Program-made: the position numbers and the translations under genes | Notes under the pieces: generated by a model | What the model saw: only the letters and a program-made list of their open reading frames with translations | Told to the model about the DNA's origin: nothing | Databases searched by the model: none | Assembly (NCBI RefSeq): GCF_035917335.1 | Contig: NZ_CP109067.1 | Coordinates: 1,366,501 to 1,430,500 of the forward strand | Direction of reading: 5' to 3' | Length of the DNA stretch: 64,000 bases | Source: Micromonospora sp. NBC_01813 | Lineage (GTDB): Bacteria > Actinomycetota > Actinomycetes > Mycobacteriales > Micromonosporaceae | Shown: piece by piece, positions 1-9,100 of the stretch | Layout of the letters: every line of letters starts with the position of its first letter | How positions within the stretch are numbered: the first letter of the stretch is position 1

Positions 1-1173
1 GTCGCGCTGCTGCCCGGCCTCGTCGACACCCACGTGCACGTCAACGAACCCGGCCGTACCGAATGGGAAGGCTTCGCCACCGCGACCCTCGCGGCGGCCG
101 CCGGCGGGGTCACCACCATCGTCGACATGCCGCTGAACAGCCTGCCGCCGACCGTCGACCCGGCGGCGTTGGCTGTCAAGCGCGCCGCCGCCGACGGACG
201 CTGTCACGTCGACGTCGGTTTCTGGGGTGGCGCGATTCCCGGCAACCGGCACGAGCTTCCCGGCCTGTACGACGCCGGCGTCTTCGGTTTCAAGGCCTTC
301 CTGGCCGACTCCGGGGTGCCGGAGTTCCCGCCGTTGGACCCCGGGGAGCTCGCGGCCGCGTTCGCCGCCGTACCCGCGCTGTTCGTCGTGCACGCCGAAC
401 AACCCGACCAGCTCTGCTCCGCCACCTCGTCTACCCGCTACGCCGACTTCCTGGCCAGCCGGCCACCGGCCGCCGAGATCGAGGCCGTCTCGGCGGCGAT
501 CGCCACCGCCCGCGCCACCGGCGCCCGGATGCACATCCTGCACCTGTCCGCCGCCGGAGCGGTGCCGCTGCTGGCCGCCGCCCGCGACCAGGGCCTGCCG
601 GTCAGCGCCGAGACCTGCCCGCACTACCTGACCCTGACCGCCGAGGAGATCCCCGACGGCGCGACCGAGTTCAAGTGCTGTCCGCCGATCCGGGGCCGCG
701 ACAACCAGGACGCCCTCTGGTCGGCGCTCGCCGACGGCACCCTCACCTGTGTCGTCTCCGACCACTCACCCTGCCTGCCGGCGCTGAAGACCCCCGACAC
801 CGGGGACTTCGCCACCGCCTGGGGCGGCATCGCCTCCGTACAACTGGGGCTGCCGGCGGTCTGGACCGAGGCCGACCGCCGAGGCTTCACCCTCGCCGAC
901 GTGGTGCGCTGGATGGCGCAGGCCCCGGCGGAACTGGTCGGACTCACCGCCAAGGGCCGGCTCGCCGTCGGCGCCGACGCCGACCTGGTCGCGTTCGACC
1001 CGACTGCGAGCTACCACGTCGACCCGGGCCGGCTGCGCCAACGGCACCCGGTCACCCCGTACGCCGGACGACGCCTGACCGGCATCGTCCGGGCAACCTG
1101 GCTGCGCGGCGCACCCGTCACCATCGATGAGCCGCGCGGCCGCCTGCTGGTGAGAGGAACAGATGACAAGTAG
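1..1173 (+). CDS. allB: Allantoinase, 5' partial
   Basis: Cyclic amidohydrolase that opens the hydantoin ring of allantoin to give allantoate in the cytoplasm. The reading frame is open from the first base, so the true start lies before the window; 390 codons are seen, roughly 50-60 short of the usual ~450. Numbering from the window edge, the metal-binding H11-x-H13 motif is followed by NEPG, the likely carbamylated lysine is K98 in GFKAF, further ligands are H131 (VHAE) and H181 (HILHLS), and the catalytic/metal aspartate is D254 in VSDHSPC. The stop overlaps the start of the allantoicase gene by 11 bases, so the two are co-transcribed and act in consecutive steps of purine-nitrogen recovery. 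Dihydropyrimidinases are related, but the allantoicase neighbour favours allantoinase. Confidence 0.93.
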   Translation, partial: VALLPGLVDTHVHVNEPGRTEWEGFATATLAAAAGGVTTIVDMPLNSLPPTVDPAALAVKRAAADGRCHVDVGFWGGAIPGNRHELPGLYDAGVFGFKAFLADSGVPEFPPLDPGELAAAFAAVPALFVVHAEQPDQLCSATSSTRYADFLASRPPAAEIEAVSAAIATARATGARMHILHLSAAGAVPLLAAARDQGLPVSAETCPHYLTLTAEEIPDGATEFKCCPPIRGRDNQDALWSALADGTLTCVVSDHSPCLPALKTPDTGDFATAWGGIASVQLGLPAVWTEADRRGFTLADVVRWMAQAPAELVGLTAKGRLAVGADADLVAFDPTASYHVDPGRLRQRHPVTPYAGRRLTGIVRATWLRGAPVTIDEPRGRLLVRGTDDK

Positions 1174-2212
1174 CCGTGCCGTCACGCCGCTGCCCGACCT
1201 GCCGGACGACTTCGATCCCACCTGGCTGCCCGATCTTGCGTCCCGGGCACTCGGCGGGGGAGTGGTCGGCGCCAACGACGAGTTCTTCGCCGCCGCCGAC
1301 AACCTGCTCAACCCGTACCCGCCGGGCTACGCCCCCAGCACCTTCGGTGCGAAGGGCCAGGTCTACGACGGCTGGGAGACCCGGCGGCGGCGCCAACCCG
1401 GATCGGACCATGTCATCGTCCGTCTCGGCGCACCCGGCGTGGTCCGCGCGGTCCTGATCGACACCGCGTACTTCACCGGGAACTACCCGCCGTACGCGGC
1501 GGTCGACGGGTGTGATCTCGCCGGCTACCCGGGGCCGGCGGAGCTCGCCGCCGCGCAGTGGACACCTCTGACGCCGCGTACGGCGTTGGCCGGCGACGCC
1601 CAGGTCGTCGTTGCGGTCGACGCGCCGGCGCGGCAGACCCACGTACGGCTGACGATTTTCCCCGACGGTGGGGTGGCGCGGCTGCGGGTGTACGGCGAGC
1701 CGGTGCCGGATCCGACGATGCTCACCGAGGTGCTGGATCTCGCCGCCGTCGAGCACGGCGCCCGGGTCGAGGCGTGCAGCGACCGGTTCTACGGGTCCCC
1801 GCAGCAGATGCTGTTGCCCGGTCCGGCGCGCACGATGGGCGAGGGTTGGGAGACGGCGCGGCGGCGTGACGACGGCAACGACTGGGTGCAGGTGCGGCTG
1901 TGCGCGTCCGGCGTGATCGAGTTCGTCGAGTTGGACACCAGCCACTTCAAGGGCAACGCTCCGGCGGCGGCCCGGCTCCGGGGCGTGGACGCGTCGGTCG
2001 CCGACTCGGCCGACCCGGCCGGCTGGTCGGACCTGTTGTCGACGACTGCCCTGCAGCCGGACACCCGCCATCGGTTCCGACTGGATCGGCCCCGGCCGGC
2101 GACCCACGTGCGGCTGGACATCTTCCCGGACGGCGGGATGGCCCGGCTGCGGTGCTACGGCCGGCTCACCGCCACCGGGGCAGCCGATCTCGCCCGCCGC
2201 CACCACACCTAG
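1163..2212 (+). CDS. alc: Allantoicase
   Basis: Allantoate amidinohydrolase that converts allantoate to ureidoglycolate and urea. The 349-residue length is usual. The protein shows the expected internal duplication of two jelly-roll domains: a block with DGWETRRRR, then [12 protein letters not shown], recurs in the second half as EGWETARRR and [12 protein letters not shown]. Each half ends in an IFPDGG(V/M)ARLR motif. The ATG at 1163 lies inside the end of the allantoinase gene, with a GAGAGG ribosome-binding sequence just before it, which supports translational coupling. Both genes together suggest use of allantoin as a nitrogen source. Confidence 0.94.
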   Translation: MTSSRAVTPLPDLPDDFDPTWLPDLASRALGGGVVGANDEFFAAADNLLNPYPPGYAPSTFGAKGQVYDGWETRRRRQPGSDHVIVRLGAPGVVRAVLIDTAYFTGNYPPYAAVDGCDLAGYPGPAELAAAQWTPLTPRTALAGDAQVVVAVDAPARQTHVRLTIFPDGGVARLRVYGEPVPDPTMLTEVLDLAAVEHGARVEACSDRFYGSPQQMLLPGPARTMGEGWETARRRDDGNDWVQVRLCASGVIEFVELDTSHFKGNAPAAARLRGVDASVADSADPAGWSDLLSTTALQPDTRHRFRLDRPRPATHVRLDIFPDGGMARLRCYGRLTATGAADLARRHHT

Positions 2213-2225
2213 GCCCCCAAGATCG

Positions 2226-3389
2226 TCAGGGGGTGGGGGGTGGCCGGCGTTGGCTGGGTGGGCCACCCGGTCGGGTCGGCCCCGGCTCGGCGTCGTTGGC
2301 CGCCGCAGCGGGGGCCGGGCGAGCGGCGTCGCTGGGTGGGCTGGCGTCCATGACGAGATAGTGCGGTCGGCGTTTCGTCTCGTAGTAGATCCGGCCGATG
2401 TACTCGCCGATCACCCCCAGGATCATCATCTGGATGCCACCCAGCCCGATGACACTGACGATGATCGTGGTGTACCCGGGTGCGTCGATGCCCCGGATCA
2501 ACGCCGCCGCCACCACCCACGCCGCGTAGGCGACGGCAATGAAGGTGAGCCCCATGCCGGCGTAGATGGCCGACCGCAACGGCCGGTTGTTGAACGACAG
2601 CAGACCGTCGAAGGCGTAGTTCAGCAGGGACCGCAGGCTCCAGCGGCTACCGCCGCCGGCCCGGGCCTCGTTGGGGTAGGCGAAGACGACGGTGTGGAAG
2701 CCGATCCATGAGTACAGGCCCTTGGAGAACCGGTTGTACTCCGGCATTGCCCGCAGCGCGTCCACCGCCCGGCGGGAGAGCAGCCGGAAGTCGCCGGCTC
2801 CGTCGAGCAGCCGCACGTCCACCCACCGGTTCATCAACCGGTAGAACGTCCGGGATGCGACGGTGCGGACGAACCGGTCACCGCGTCGATCCCGGCAGGC
2901 GATCACCTGGTCGTACCCCTGCCGGAACAGGGCGACCATGTCGGGCAGCAGCCGGGGTGGGTGCTGCAGGTCGGCATCCATCACGATGACCGCGTCGCCG
3001 GTGGTCTGGTCCAGGCCGGCGAGCATCGCCGATTCCTTGCCGAAGTTGCGGCTGAGGGCGACGTACCGGACGGCACTGTCGGTCGCGGCCAGCCGCCGCA
3101 GCGTTGCCAGGGTGTCGTCGGAGCTGCCGTCGTCGACGTAGACGTACTCGACCTCGACCTCGGGGGACGAGGCGAGCGCGGCCGCGACCGCCGAGTGCAG
3201 CTGGGCGATCGACCTCTCCTCGTTGAAGCAGGGGACGACGATGGACAGCCGCAGCGGCGACCCCGGGGCGCGGGCGGGGCCGGCGGCGTCCGGTCCGCCG
3301 CCGGTCTCGCCGTCGGGTCGGTCAGCCTCGACGTCCGGCAGGTCAGCCTCGACCTCGGGTCGGTCAGTCGAGCCGGTAGACGAGGACAC
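2226..3389 (-). CDS. GT2 family glycosyltransferase, DPM1/GtrB-like
   Basis: Probable transfer of a sugar from a nucleotide donor to polyprenyl phosphate at the inner membrane face. The GT-A fold begins near residue 47 (LSIVVPCFNEE), with VDDGS at 85-89 and the metal/donor-binding D-A-D at 138-140, followed by LQHPP as in dolichol-phosphate mannosyltransferases and GtrB/ArnC. Two hydrophobic C-terminal segments (about residues 270-340) match the membrane anchor of that subfamily. The first ~45 residues are a low-complexity acidic extension with repeats of the type EVEAD-x-PD. It starts with GTG and overlaps the end of the upstream membrane-protein gene by 26 bases, so the pair forms one operon. 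The acceptor and sugar cannot be told from sequence. Confidence 0.88.
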   Translation of the reverse strand: MSSSTGSTDRPEVEADLPDVEADRPDGETGGGPDAAGPARAPGSPLRLSIVVPCFNEERSIAQLHSAVAAALASSPEVEVEYVYVDDGSSDDTLATLRRLAATDSAVRYVALSRNFGKESAMLAGLDQTTGDAVIVMDADLQHPPRLLPDMVALFRQGYDQVIACRDRRGDRFVRTVASRTFYRLMNRWVDVRLLDGAGDFRLLSRRAVDALRAMPEYNRFSKGLYSWIGFHTVVFAYPNEARAGGGSRWSLRSLLNYAFDGLLSFNNRPLRSAIYAGMGLTFIAVAYAAWVVAAALIRGIDAPGYTTIIVSVIGLGGIQMMILGVIGEYIGRIYYETKRRPHYLVMDASPPSDAARPAPAAAANDAEPGPTRPGGPPSQRRPPPTP

Positions 3390-5133
3390 CGTCGACCTCC
3401 TCCCGGGTGACCCCCAGCCCGTCCACCGGTCGCTCGGCGACGCCCTCCCACGGCGTGCCGATCAGCCGGTCCGGCATCACCAGCACGGTCCGTACGCCGA
3501 GATCACGCAGGTAGGCGACGCTCGCCGGGTCGGGGAAGAACGCCGTGGCCGCCCGGGTCTGCTCCTGACTGACCGGCACGAACCCGGCCAGCCCGTTGGC
3601 GACCTGCGGGAAGCCGCCCTCGGTGGTCCAGAGCATCACGTTCAGCTCGAAGGCGCCGGCGTCGCTCGGCAGCACCAGCACCGGCTCGGTGATCTGCTCC
3701 CAGGCCGCCGGGGGTGTCGGCACGACCGGATGCGCGGTGCGGTTGACGCCCTCGACCAGCACCAGCGCCAACGGGACCAGCAACACCGCCTGCACCGCCC
3801 GCTGCCGCGTCGATGACCAGCCGTCGGTGACCCGGCGGATCGCGGTCGCCGCGGCGGTGATCGTGCCGGCGGCCAGGACCGCGAGCAGCAGACTCGTCCA
3901 GAGCATCATCCGGCCCGGGGTGCGCAGCGCGTCCCAGCCGGGCAGGTGCTTGGACAGGGTCAGGTAGCCGGGGTCGCCGTCGGCACCGAGGTTGGAGCCC
4001 AGGGCCAGCAGCCCGGTGCCGAGAACGCCGGCCGCCAACGCCACCCGGTGCCGGACCCGGAACGAGGAGACGAGGAGCCCGGCGGCGGCGAGCGCGATCA
4101 GCGTGACGCCGGGCAGCAGGGCCATCTCCGGCGGCCAGACGAGTTGATCTCGGGTGGCGGCGTGCCGGTAGCCCCACAACCAGGACTCGCTCGGTGCGGT
4201 GACCAGACCGACCAGCGGTGGGGAGAACAGTTCGGTCCAGGCCAGGGAGCGTTCCGCGTGCGGATTGAGCTCGACGACCCGGAAGTACGCCACCGCGATA
4301 CCGAGGGTCACCGCGCCGAACACGACGCCGCCGGCCAGGTCGGCCAGGAACAGCCGTCGGCCGAACAGCGGACGCTGCTTGCGTCGCCACCAGGACCAGC
4401 CGTAGCCGCCGGCCGCGACGACGCCGGCCGCGAGCAGGAAGTACACCAGCGGCAGCCCGATCCCGAAGCCGAGACTGATCTGCCAGGCGGCGACCAGCCA
4501 GCCGGCGAACGCCCACCCGGGCCGGCGGCGATCCGGCCGGTAGCCGTGCCGCAGGGACCAGCCGTGACCGCGGGCCAGCATCGCCAGGCACAGCGCGATC
4601 CCGCCGGCGGAGAGGATGTTCAGGTGCCCGGAGTGGGCCAGCCGCCACGGGGCGAAGGCCCATGCGACGCCGGCGACCGCGCCGCCGACGCGGCCGGCGC
4701 CGAGCTGACGGACCAGGGCGTACGCGCCGATGAACGCCAACGCGTGGAGCAGCACGTACAGGATGTTGTAGCGGATCAGGGCCGCTTCGAAGCCGGAGCC
4801 GATCATCCCGGCCGGGGCGTAGCCGAGCAGCGTGTCACTGTAGGCGTAAGTGTACCGCTCAGGGAAGAACGTGTTGGAATGCCAGAGTTGGGTCGGATCG
4901 GTCAGCAGCACGTGCCCGCCCCAGGCGATCTGCCATGCCTGCAGGGTGGGGTCGGCGATGTCGCCCGGGATGGTGCTCGCCGGATGTCGCAGGGTGGGCC
5001 AGGTCAGCACCACCGCGACGAACAGCGCGCCGAGCACGGCCAGGGTCCATTCGTGCCGGAGGAACCGCCACAGCGGCGGGCGAGCGGCGGACGGGTGCTC
5101 TTGAACGGTCTCCACGAGGATCGATGATCTCAA
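3364..5133 (-). CDS. Multi-pass membrane protein, GT-C glycosyltransferase-like
   Basis: A 589-residue integral membrane protein with about ten hydrophobic segments and a soluble C-terminal part (about residues 470-589). The first extracytoplasmic loop carries PGDIADPTLQAW. An acidic motif at this place is typical of GT-C enzymes that use polyprenyl-phosphate sugars. The downstream overlapping GT2 gene could supply such a donor, so a two-step surface glycosylation (lipid-linked sugar made, then transferred outside) is a reasonable inference. The start is uncertain: a TTG at 5133 gives the longest form, and a GTG six codons later (5115) is equally possible, neither with a clear ribosome-binding site. 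I cannot name the acceptor. Confidence 0.7.
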   Translation of the reverse strand: MRSSILVETVQEHPSAARPPLWRFLRHEWTLAVLGALFVAVVLTWPTLRHPASTIPGDIADPTLQAWQIAWGGHVLLTDPTQLWHSNTFFPERYTYAYSDTLLGYAPAGMIGSGFEAALIRYNILYVLLHALAFIGAYALVRQLGAGRVGGAVAGVAWAFAPWRLAHSGHLNILSAGGIALCLAMLARGHGWSLRHGYRPDRRRPGWAFAGWLVAAWQISLGFGIGLPLVYFLLAAGVVAAGGYGWSWWRRKQRPLFGRRLFLADLAGGVVFGAVTLGIAVAYFRVVELNPHAERSLAWTELFSPPLVGLVTAPSESWLWGYRHAATRDQLVWPPEMALLPGVTLIALAAAGLLVSSFRVRHRVALAAGVLGTGLLALGSNLGADGDPGYLTLSKHLPGWDALRTPGRMMLWTSLLLAVLAAGTITAAATAIRRVTDGWSSTRQRAVQAVLLVPLALVLVEGVNRTAHPVVPTPPAAWEQITEPVLVLPSDAGAFELNVMLWTTEGGFPQVANGLAGFVPVSQEQTRAATAFFPDPASVAYLRDLGVRTVLVMPDRLIGTPWEGVAERPVDGLGVTREEVDGVLVYRLD

Positions 5134-5369
5134 ATCAGTACGTGAGCTGTCGAACCCACCCCGTCACCCGGGGGGCGGAGCTGGCCCGCCGATCATCGTC
5201 GCTCTCGGTGACCCGCGCAAGGCTGATCCGACGCTGGCGATCTCTAGGGATTCCGCCATTGCCACGACGGCCCCCGACCGCAAGGCTGGCTCCAGCGGTG
5301 CTGTGTCGCCGGATCCGTCGTCGCGTCAGCGGCGGTACGAACCCGGTGTCGACGGAAGGGTGGCGGACG

Positions 5370-5711
5370 GTGAGCGGCAACTTCAACAAAGAGGACGCTG
5401 GGTTCGTCGCGGCGCTCGCCGCGCTGGAGGACCATGTCAGCGGCATGATCGTCGCCGGGCAGACCGCGTACCGGATCCAGGGCGAGGTTCGGGCGGCTTA
5501 CCAGGCGGGCTCCAGCTCGGTCTTCCAGGCCAAGATCGATGAGTGGATCATCGCGTACAACAACGTGATGATCAAGTTCCAGGACCTCGGTGAGAAGACC
5601 GGCGTCGTCGGGCAGGCCATCGACGCCGGTGAGCAGGACGCCGGGGTCACCGGAGCCAACTGGGACACCAACGACGGTATCTACGACATCCTGGCGCCGG
5701 CCGGCGGCTGA
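5370..5711 (+). CDS. WXG100-like ESX substrate
   Basis: A 113-residue, almost entirely helical protein opening the ESX locus. The first ~90 residues form two predicted helices around a central turn (YQAGSSSVFQAKIDEW), the place where classical WXG100 proteins have W-x-G; here the tryptophan is displaced, so this is a divergent member. The chosen GTG at 5370 has GGAAGGG nine bases upstream; an in-frame GTG at 5346 is an alternative. It is followed at 25 bases by another helical gene and then a 953-residue WEG-containing protein, all on the same strand. This suggests an operon of secreted partners. Expected to be exported as a helical hairpin, possibly as a heterodimer with the next product. 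Confidence 0.7.
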   Translation: MSGNFNKEDAGFVAALAALEDHVSGMIVAGQTAYRIQGEVRAAYQAGSSSVFQAKIDEWIIAYNNVMIKFQDLGEKTGVVGQAIDAGEQDAGVTGANWDTNDGIYDILAPAGG

Positions 5712-5736
5712 GTAGATCTGCGGCAGGTCTGAAGCC

Positions 5737-6144
5737 ATGGCAGAAAAGGCGCTCACTGTAACCGAGCGATACCTAAGCGGAACGGTACGCAAGCGCTTCG
5801 AGGAGTTCCTGGCCGAGGCGAAGGCGAACGACGACGTGCGGCGGCTGCTTGCCTACACGGGAGAGCCACCCGCGCCAGCCGACGTCGCGCCGTTCAGTGT
5901 CCTGCTGGCCGGCAACGAGAAGGTGATGACCGAGGCCGGTCAGCTCGAGAAGAACTTCGCCACGATGGCCGAGGGCGCGAAGGACAACATCCAGGCGTTG
6001 TTCGCCATCATCGAGAAGCTCAGGGACGAGTTCCTCGAAGCCAAGGAGACGCTCGACATCGGTGCCGGTGACGCGCTGACCGAGGCACAACTGCTCGATC
6101 TGGTGCGTGACGTCTGGCAGCCGACGCCGAGCCTCTACCGGTGA
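5737..6144 (+). CDS. Small helical protein of ESX locus
   Basis: A 135-residue protein not recognised as a named family. It is rich in Ala, Glu, Leu and Lys and looks fully helical apart from a short proline-containing break near residues 43-50. It has no signal peptide, membrane segment or cysteine. Its place between a WXG100-like gene and a long WXG-type protein suggests an ESX substrate partner or a chaperone for the large neighbour; this rests on context only. The gene ends 27 bases before the next start, consistent with one operon. Confidence 0.6.
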   Translation: MAEKALTVTERYLSGTVRKRFEEFLAEAKANDDVRRLLAYTGEPPAPADVAPFSVLLAGNEKVMTEAGQLEKNFATMAEGAKDNIQALFAIIEKLRDEFLEAKETLDIGAGDALTEAQLLDLVRDVWQPTPSLYR

Positions 6145-6171
6145 CCGCTGGCGGGCGGAAGGGCGAGTCTC

Positions 6172-9033
6172 GTGGCCGAAGGCGTTCCAACGGACACTCA
6201 ACAGTGGGAGTTGGCGAACTCGCTGTTCGTGCCGACCGATGCGGAGGTCGTGTACCGCGACGCCGTGGCTGGTCCGGGATCGCCGAAGTGGGTGACCGGC
6301 GGTGACGCCATCATTCTCAACTACCCGCCGCCGACCGCGACCCACGGGCTCACCTACAAGGAACTCAACGCGTACGCTGTCTTTCTGTTCACTGGTGCAG
6401 GAGTCCAGTCCCGGCCGGTCGCGCCGCACGACTCAAATTTTGCTTTCGGCAACACCACGTACGATCCGGACGACTACGTCGTCGCCGGCATCAAGCTCGA
6501 CAACCAGGCGCTAGAACTTCCTGGGGACAGCCCCATGCGGCGTTTCGAGCGGTTGTTCGTTTCGCTGAACCCGCTGATCAACTACAACCCCGCAGCCAAC
6601 GACGTCGCGTCGCGGCGTACCTTCTGGAACACTGAGCCGGTCATCATCGGGGTGGGAAAATGGGCCAACCACTGGGCCAACGAGTTCAACCGGTACGCCG
6701 ATGAGATGAACGTCGAGTCAGGCAACTGGGAGGGATCGGCCGCCGGTCAGTTCGCTGCCCTGCTGCGCGAGTTCGAGAAACTCCTGCGCGAGGTGCACCG
6801 CGAGATCAACCCAGGTGGTAGCGCCACTTCTGTGCCGCGCGCCATCGGTGACGGCGTACTGGCTATGGAGAAGGCCCTCAACGAGCTGTACAAGGGGCAT
6901 GCTGCCTTCTACTCGTCTGACGGGATGTGGCTGCCGTCTTACCAGGTTTTCGACGCATTGCAGGAGCACTACAAGGGTGTCGACAACGTCGTGCGGATCG
7001 AAAACGATGCGCCGGTGTTCAAGGAACCACGCTACGATCCGCGCAATTCTGCTATGTGGGACGCTGTCGACGCGGAAGCGAAGCGCCGGTGGCTGGAGCG
7101 GGTCAAGGACATTCTCGATCCGGTCGGCAAGAGCGTGCTCGGCGTGATCCGCAGTCAGTACGGCGCCTCCGCCGAGGTTTTTGCTGGCGCGAAGTTCAAC
7201 CCCGAGCCGCGGCTCGCCCCGCCCACCAGCAACAGCACGAGTGGCGGCGGAAATGTTAAGACTGAGATCGACAAGCTCCAGGACGACTACGAGAAGTACA
7301 TCGAAAAGCTGACCGACAAATACGAGAAGATCATCGCTGATCTCGAAGAAAATCTGCGAGAACAGCGGGATGAGTTCGAAGAGATACTCGGGAAAAACAA
7401 CGACGACAACCAAAATGCGATAAAGAAGCTGGAGTCCGACTACGACCGGATACTCAAAGATCTCCAGGACGACATGCGGGCGCAGAAGGAGTCGTATGAC
7501 GAGATCATCAAAAACCTGAACGGCGACAACCGTGCTGACATCGACAAACTGAAGGAAGACTACGAGCGGATCATCGACGGGCTGAAAGACGATCTGACCA
7601 CCCAGAAGGATGACTTTCAGAAGCTGCTCGGCGGCGGTGGCGGTGGGCCGCCGCCGGTCGACACCGTCAATGGCGGGCCGGTGCTCTTGCCGTCCCTCGG
7701 GAATCTGACACCGGCCACTCGCACTCAGCTGCAGTACCGGCAGGGCAACGTCCTCGGGCCCGATGGCAAGCCGGTACTCGACGACAGCGGTGCTCCGGTG
7801 CTGCTGCCCCCCGGCTCCCGGATCGCCCCTGACGGCACCGTGACCGGTCCGGACGGCCGACCAGTACGGGACAACGCCGGTGATCCCGTCCTGGTTCCGC
7901 CCGGTTCGTCGATAGTGCCCGAGGTCCCCCGCAGCCCGGTATCCCAGCCCGGCCGCCTCGAACCGCCCGCCGGCGGCCTCGACCCGGTGCCGTCCGATCT
8001 GCAGACCGCTCTGGATCTCGCCCGCGATCGCGACCCGATGTGGCTCACCCCGGGCGACGACGGCCACCTCGAGCTGGTCGGCGCGGACGGCACCCGTCAG
8101 GACCTGAACGGAGTGCGACTGGAGCCGAACGGCTCCGGTGGCTGGGACCTGATCACCGACGGTGGCACCCGAACCCCGTTGGACGGATTCCACCTCACTC
8201 CTGACAGCCGCGACGGGGTACGCCTGCTGCCCAATGGGGAAGGTGGCGTCGATCTGGTGGGCCCCGACGGTACCCGGCGCACGATCGACGGCGTGCGGCT
8301 CGAGCCGGATGGTTCCGGCGGCTACGAACTGGTCACCGACGGCGGAACCCGGACCTCACTGGACGGCCTACGCGGCAGCATCCCGTCCAATCCGGGCCTG
8401 ATCGACCCGACCCGGCCCGTTGCGGACTTCGGCGTCGTGCAGCGTCCCGACCTGGTCGGCGGGCGGGACGATTTCGGGCTCGACCTGCCGGACCCCCGGC
8501 CAGGCAGCCTGGTTCCGCCCTCCGCACCGGGTGACCTGGTCGAGGGCCGCACCTCCGACACCCGGGTCGAACCCTTGACCAGTGGCCTTGTCCCGCAGTC
8601 CGTCAGTGAGGGCAACTACCCGCCGTACGTGCCGCCGCCGACGGGCGGTGGTGGTGGCGGTGGCGGCGGCCAGGACCAGCCCCGCAACCGTACGCCGTAC
8701 CCGTTGCGCGAGGAGATCGACCAGGCCAGCAGCAGGGCGGCCCGCCGCAAGCAGGGCGAGCCCCGAGGGCTGCCGTGGGAGCTCACCGACGTCAGCGACG
8801 ACGAACCGCCGGTGTCGCCCGATACGATCCTGGACGTCCTCGCCGGAGCACCCAACCGTGGTCAGCCACCGCACCAGCCGGTCAGGGACGCCGAGAGCGA
8901 CATGCCGGTCGGTGACGCGCGGGAGTCCGCCCTCACCGCACCCAAGGTGCCCACCATGGAGGACACGATCCGAGGCGAGGACAACACCTGGGGTGCGGAC
9001 TCGGCTCAAGCCGGTGACGCCGGCGGTCGCTGA
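6172..9033 (+). CDS. Large WXG-type ESX substrate with coiled coil and beta repeats
   Basis: A 953-residue protein, start GTG with GGAAGG upstream. Residues 1-170 are a globular region of unknown type. A helical hairpin with W186-E-G188 follows, giving an internal WXG100-like domain. Residues about 363-483 form a highly charged coiled coil of roughly three 40-residue repeats (each with a D/E-x-x-Y-x-(K/R)-I-I heptad core). A poly-Gly linker then leads to short glycine/aspartate repeats of the types LPPGS and GPDG. Next come about five ~20-residue beta-type repeats (GGTRTPLDG, PDGTRRTIDG) around residues 620-740. The tail is proline- and glycine-rich. No catalytic domain was recognised. It is likely secreted through the ESX system, with the coiled coil as a spacer or assembly element. 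Confidence 0.7.
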   Translation: MAEGVPTDTQQWELANSLFVPTDAEVVYRDAVAGPGSPKWVTGGDAIILNYPPPTATHGLTYKELNAYAVFLFTGAGVQSRPVAPHDSNFAFGNTTYDPDDYVVAGIKLDNQALELPGDSPMRRFERLFVSLNPLINYNPAANDVASRRTFWNTEPVIIGVGKWANHWANEFNRYADEMNVESGNWEGSAAGQFAALLREFEKLLREVHREINPGGSATSVPRAIGDGVLAMEKALNELYKGHAAFYSSDGMWLPSYQVFDALQEHYKGVDNVVRIENDAPVFKEPRYDPRNSAMWDAVDAEAKRRWLERVKDILDPVGKSVLGVIRSQYGASAEVFAGAKFNPEPRLAPPTSNSTSGGGNVKTEIDKLQDDYEKYIEKLTDKYEKIIADLEENLREQRDEFEEILGKNNDDNQNAIKKLESDYDRILKDLQDDMRAQKESYDEIIKNLNGDNRADIDKLKEDYERIIDGLKDDLTTQKDDFQKLLGGGGGGPPPVDTVNGGPVLLPSLGNLTPATRTQLQYRQGNVLGPDGKPVLDDSGAPVLLPPGSRIAPDGTVTGPDGRPVRDNAGDPVLVPPGSSIVPEVPRSPVSQPGRLEPPAGGLDPVPSDLQTALDLARDRDPMWLTPGDDGHLELVGADGTRQDLNGVRLEPNGSGGWDLITDGGTRTPLDGFHLTPDSRDGVRLLPNGEGGVDLVGPDGTRRTIDGVRLEPDGSGGYELVTDGGTRTSLDGLRGSIPSNPGLIDPTRPVADFGVVQRPDLVGGRDDFGLDLPDPRPGSLVPPSAPGDLVEGRTSDTRVEPLTSGLVPQSVSEGNYPPYVPPPTGGGGGGGGGQDQPRNRTPYPLREEIDQASSRAARRKQGEPRGLPWELTDVSDDEPPVSPDTILDVLAGAPNRGQPPHQPVRDAESDMPVGDARESALTAPKVPTMEDTIRGEDNTWGADSAQAGDAGGR

Positions 9034-9100
9034 CGCGCGGACACTGAGTGGCGGTCGCTGACGCGGAGGCAGTCCGCCGCACCGGGCTTCTCGGTGGCGG

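Noticed and set aside
2213-2235. Terminator between allantoicase and GT2 genes
   Set aside because: Only a five-base C/G stem with a ten-base loop; too weak to call.
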